Positions 55,801-61,800 of a DNA stretch of 64,000 nt are shown in pieces (the stretch's first letter is position 1; every line of letters starts with the position of its first letter). Below the pieces are notes generated by a model. It was given only the letters and a program-made list of their open reading frames with translations, ran no database searches and had not been told where the DNA came from. Source of the stretch: Phoronis australis. Taxonomy: Eukaryota; Phoronida; Phoronidae. The stretch spans positions 104,039 to 168,038 of the forward strand of contig NMRA01000264.1 of the NCBI GenBank assembly GCA_002633005.1, in the 5' to 3' direction. The position numbers were made by a program, and so were the translations under genes.

Positions 55801-58800
55801 GAACCAGCACCACTAGCATCATCCATAACAATAGCTGTGATAGTTATAGCGATAATATTGAGTAGCACACTTGTGTTTCAGGTTTTACTATGTTTTATAA
55901 AGAGGAGTATCACCAAGCTTGGACGCCAGTCTCTCTGGGGCCCAACAATCGCACCTACACGGCTACACGATTGAGCTGTGGCACCCGCTACAAGTTCAAG
56001 ATGAACGCCAGGAACTTTGAGGGGCCCAGCATATACAGTGAGACTATAAAGGCCAAGACAAATGGGTCAAGTAAGCCTGGACACTTAACTGTCCATTTCA
56101 GATGCTTTTTAAAAGGCTCCAAGGTTTTTAAGATGACTATTTGATACCAGGTTTTACTACTAGAAGCAAGTCTATTGATGCAAATTGTTAAAAATTGATG
56201 TTGTTTTTATGATTTCTTTTTCTTGTAAAGGTTCTAAGAGTTTTCGATTGTATAGATTTAGATTTTATTTTTCCAGTCTACACTTCCATTCCTATGCTTG
56301 CTGTATGTATAAAAGAGTTAACAGTAACCTAGCAACTCATTTGGTTGTTTTACAGATTGCAGCAATGGGGTTTTCATGATATTAAGAGTAACATCAGTTC
56401 TGTATAGCAGTGTGTAGTGTGCACTTTCAAAAAGAAACTGATGTTCATGATGGTTTGAGTTTTGACTCGTGTAACTGTTTTTGTCTTATGGGACATATAA
56501 CAAGCCTGGGATGTATGTACATGTAACAGGCCTGGCATGTGTGCTCATGTTAAGATTTACATCACGATGCACAGAAACACTGACTGCCATCACAATTTGT
56601 CTTCAGCTCCCATCAGCCCAGCACAGAGCCTCATTCTGACGGACATCAACTCGACCTACGTGACCTTGACCCTAGCTACATGGCAGACGGGAGGATGTCC
56701 AATCACGCGCTATGCCATTAAGTACCAAGTGTTTGGTGACTCGGNGTGTGTAGTGTGCACTTTCAAAAAGAAACTGATGTTCATGATGGTTTGAGTTTTG
56801 ACTCGTGTAACTGTTTTTGTCTTATGGGACATATAACAAGCCTGGGATATATGTACATGTAACAGGCCTGGCATGTGTGCACATGTTAAGATTTACATCA
56901 CGGTGCACAGAAACACTGACTGCCATCTCAATTTGTCTTATGGGACATATAACAAGCCTGGGATATATGTACATGTAACAGGCCTGGCATGTGTGCACAT
57001 GTTAAGATTTACATCACGATGCACAGAAACACTGACTGCCATCACAATTTGTCTTCAGCTCCCATCAGCCCAGCACAGAGCCTCATTCTGACGGACATCA
57101 ACTCGACCTACGTGACCTTGACCCTAGCTACATGGCAGACGGGAGGATGTCCAATCACGCGCTATGCCATTAAGTACCAAGTGTTTGGTGACTCGGGCTG
57201 GACTACTGTTAGCAATGATATTAAACCCCATTATGTGAGTAGCATGTGTCTCTGTCTTAGTTAAAAGGAGTTGGCTACAAACCAAGACAGATAATTGTAA
57301 CAAAAAGCATCACAGAAGTTGGTTGTGACAAGCCATCACGAGCAGCCAACACGGCTTAATTGTCACGAGGGTCAAAATTGCAAAGCAAACCGCAGCTCTT
57401 TGTTCAAGGGGATGAGGTGATTTCACGCCCCTACACATTAAGTTGGTGGTGTTGAGATAAGGGTTGCCAAATTAATCAAGACATTTATTTCCCCTTTGGC
57501 TTTGATGGATTATTCAATTCAAATTGGTCTGTGAATTGAGACAGTATTGCAGCATGGCCATTTTGCATTGTGAGGTTTTTGTCACTTATGATATTAAACC
57601 ATTGAAGTGGTTATAAACAAAATATTCTGTTTCAGAAATAAACAAAGAATTATTAGATTAACATTCGGTTTAAAACCACTCACTGTTTTAAAATTAGCTT
57701 CAGCGTTTTGTTCCTTTCTCAGTTATTTTCGGTCCTGCGAAGAACCAACGTCATTGCTTGAAATTATGCTCTGCAAACAAAATGACACGCTGTGACAAGT
57801 CCTGTTGTAGAGTTCCTATGTTTGTGAAATGACACAGTGTGACAAGTCATGTTATAGAGTTCTATGTTTATGACACGCCGTGACAAGTCGTATTGTAGAG
57901 TTCTGTGTTTGTGAAAAGACATGTCGTGGCATGTCAAATTGTAGAGTCCTATGTTTGTGAAATAAAGTACGGTAAAATCTCACCAATTTGAGACAAATGT
58001 CAAATATTTCAAGGACTTCTAACATTGTGAATGCTTTCACTGAATTTTTGAAAATATTTTCTGTTGGTAGCTGTGGTACAGAGCTTTGGATATGGTAAAG
58101 CATCATTCTGGTACTCTATATCATTTGTGAAAAAAATGAGAGAAAAGTCTTCACCTGGGGAGATTTCACTATATCCTAAGTTGATAACTTGTTACAGTTT
58201 CTAAGTTTTGCACATTTTCAGAAAACTTTCACTGTGCCAGACCTCCACCCCGCCACATGGTACGTCATGAAAGTTAGTGCTGAGAACCAGGCAGGGCAGA
58301 CGGACATTCAACTCAAGTTTGCCACTCTCACATATGAAGGAAGTAAGTTATCAGTGAAGGCAAACAGCTATTGCGTGGTAAAACTCACTGGGGAATGTTG
58401 TCATCATGTTTTCTGCGAAAGAAATAAATTTTAAGTGGCTGCTAATTCACCTTACGTGAGCAAAGCCATCTTTTGATTTAAACCACTCACCATTATGAAA
58501 TGTGTCTCCTGTTGTTGCATAGTCAAACTAGAAACATGTAGTGACTGGTCTTTGAAAGACCTGGCAGTTCCTTATTGCTTGCAAACCATCTTTATGAGTT
58601 GACTAGTCACGGCGTGACATTTGATTTCCCAAACATGGTCTTGAACAATAATGAACTGTTTGTTCTTTGTAAGACCAAAAGTCATTCCTTATCTGAATAA
58701 GGAAAAAGTTGAGACCAATTTTGTAAGTCAAGTGGCATGAATCAAATGTTAGTCTCTGTGATGGAATGCTGGTTATGGCTGCTTTAATTTATTTTCATGT

Positions 58801-61800
58801 TGGTTTGTTTATTTTGTGGTCTATGCTTCTCTTAAACTGTGGTGATAATATTATTTTTAAGTATGTGGGTACATATTGCCATCAGCTCTGTCTGGGCATC
58901 CGGCATCCGCAGCTGTATCTCCTAAACCCCTTGCAGGACCTTAATAATGAGATTTAGCAGGTGTGTTTTTATGCAGCTGACGACAGATGACGATGACTTT
59001 CGGACCAATCCAACTACTACTATGCCCCCTAGTGGCATTTTTTACGGTTGCCTTTGTAGCTTCATAATTCTTGGGTGGATTTTCATGAAATTTGGAAAAT
59101 AGGTTTCTGTTCTGAAGGCTACGACATCTTTACATTTTTGGATGTCTTTTACAATTTTACGCCACCTAGTGGCCGTTTTTCAATTTTGGAGTTTGTTTTT
59201 GGCATCCACCTTTCTCCCTGCCAAACTGCTTGAAGGATCTTTCTGAAAATTGGCAGGTGTGTTTCTGATGAAGAGACCGCACTTGATGTTGATTTTTGGG
59301 AATGTTTGACTACTCTGGTGCTCCCTAGTGGAAATTTTGTTTTATTATACATCCACGGCTGTATGTTCTTATAACCCTTTGCAGGAACTTTGGGAAATTT
59401 GGCAGATGTGTTTCTATGGAGTTGATCACAGATGACGATGAGTTTCAACCCTGATGGTTGGTGTGCCCCCTAGTGGCAATTTTATTTTTTTACATTTTCC
59501 TGTGTGTCATTGAGTTTATTGAGGGCTGTTCCAGTAAAATCCGTGTGGGAGGGGGGGGACGGCAGTAGAAATAAAAATTCATGGGTGGTGGTCTTCAGAA
59601 AAAACTCAAATTATGGGTGGTCGTTCCTGTAATAAGTAATGCATTAAAAATGGGTGGTATTTTTTGACCTGTTAATGTCGATAGGTTGGTTACTTCAGCG
59701 GTAAAAACTCAAAAATAAATGCAATTGTCCTAACTTATCCAAATACAAAAAAGCCCATATTGCCAGTGAACAGAGTGCAATATGTTCACTAAGCATTAAT
59801 TTGAGCCAACTGTTTGTCTGCAGTCCTATTGAATTGAAAAGTTATGCAACACTGAACTGGTGTTAACACATATCAGAAAATTGATGATTTTTAAATAAAA
59901 AGTATGAGGAGTAAGATAAACAAGTTCCAATATTCACTTGACATAGAAGTATAGAAGAGTTCGTGGAGACAGTTTGAGATCCATAGATCCTTATAAATGA
60001 AAAAAATGTTCATTGAAATTATAGACACATGGTGAACAGAGACACCTGGTGGCTGCCAAAAGTATTGCTCACAGGCTACTTTAGTTTTTGACAATATTGG
60101 ACAAGACAACTAGTTCTTGTCTGTCAGTCATCTAAGTTCTTAATAGGTCCTCCTGGAGGCAATTTGTTTGCAAGTGTTGGATTTTATATTTTAACCTATT
60201 AAAAATAATTAAAAAATTATGGGTCATGGGTTGGAGAAATAAATGAAAAATACGGGCGGTGGGTATGAAATAAAAGTGCCTTCCCCCCCTCCCATACAGA
60301 TTTTGCTGGAACAGCCCTGATGGATTTTCATGAAACCTGGCAAATAGTTTTCTATTTAGATGATGATAATGCCTTACCATTTTTGGACTGCTTTTATGCA
60401 TTGTGTCCTTCTTAGTGGGGATTTTTAACAGTTTCGAGTCTATTTTTGGCATTTGCCTCTGTATCCGCCAAACTACTTGAAGGATCACTGTGAAAAATTG
60501 CAGATGTGCTTCTGATGAGAAGGCCACGGCTGACATTGATGTTCGGACGGGTTCCACTACTTTTGCACCTTCTAATGGTGTTTTTTTGTCTACGGCTGTG
60601 TCTCCTTTATCTGTCGACTACCACTGTGTGCCCCTAGTGTTTCAGTTGGTTACATTTGCCTGTATCGGAGTTCATCGATTGATTTTCATGAAGTTCGGTA
60701 AATAGGTTTCTATTATTAGTTGATTACAATAGTCTTCCATTTTCTTATGGATTTGATGTATTTTTGCATCACCTAGTGGCTATTTTTTTTGAGTGCGTTT
60801 TTGGTTCTTGATAAAAAGACATTGATTTGTGCACAAATTTGACAACTCTGGTGCTTCCTGGTGACGATTTTTGTCTTTTTTGATTTCTTGACTCTATCTC
60901 CTTACTCTTTTAAGGATCTTTGTGAAATTTTACAAGAAGTTGTTTTATATTATAAATGTGACTACGTTTACTTAGGACTTTTGAATGGCTCTGACTATGC
61001 TGTACCTCCTAGTCTAGAGGCATCTTTTACTTTTTGCATTTACATCTTTTACTTTAGAGTTCTTCGACAGTTTTTATTGAAATGTGGTAAACAAGTTTCT
61101 GTTATGATGCAGTAGCATCTATCCATTTTGGGATGGATTTGACGTATTCTGCACCATTCTGTTCATTTTTTGACACTAATAAATACCTCTAGAAGCACAC
61201 TGTTTGCCTTGCTGTCATGGGCGCATTTCAAGGCTTTGCGTTGCTCATGTATTTTGAATCTGTGCACCAGTGAATGCCATTGTAGATACATTTATGTTTT
61301 TACTGTCTTTGTTCTTAATATCAGACCATGATTTGCATTGGTTTGGCTTCAGGTACAATTCAGCCGATTCACTTGGTGGGAACTAAAGAACCTCCGTTTT
61401 ATGAACAAATCTATGTCATAGTTCCACTGTGTGCCGGCTTCATCATTGTCATTTGTACAAGCCTGGCAGTCATTCTCTATTGTAAACGACGTCAGGAGGA
61501 ACTCAAAAACAAAGGTAGGTTGACCAGCAATGCCGCTGTTGGCCGTGAGTGTTTTGACGAGACAACGCTACTCACCTTGGCTGAAGTGAGGTGAAGTGAG
61601 TGACCTGTGCTACTTATTCACAGCTATATAGTCTTTTAATTGCTAGAACTGTCTATGTCAAATGGGCACTTTGTTCTTATCATCATAGATTATCATTTGT
61701 TGTCACCATTTTTGAGGTACTCTTTATGATGAAGCTTGTACATTGAGCTGTGGTTGAATTGTGTGTTTGGAAGCTGGTGCCTTGTATTTTTATAATTTTA

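Noticed and set aside
56607-56744. Possible mutually exclusive second FN6 exon
   Set aside because: It has the same protein sequence as exon 26, lacks a donor and ends at an N.
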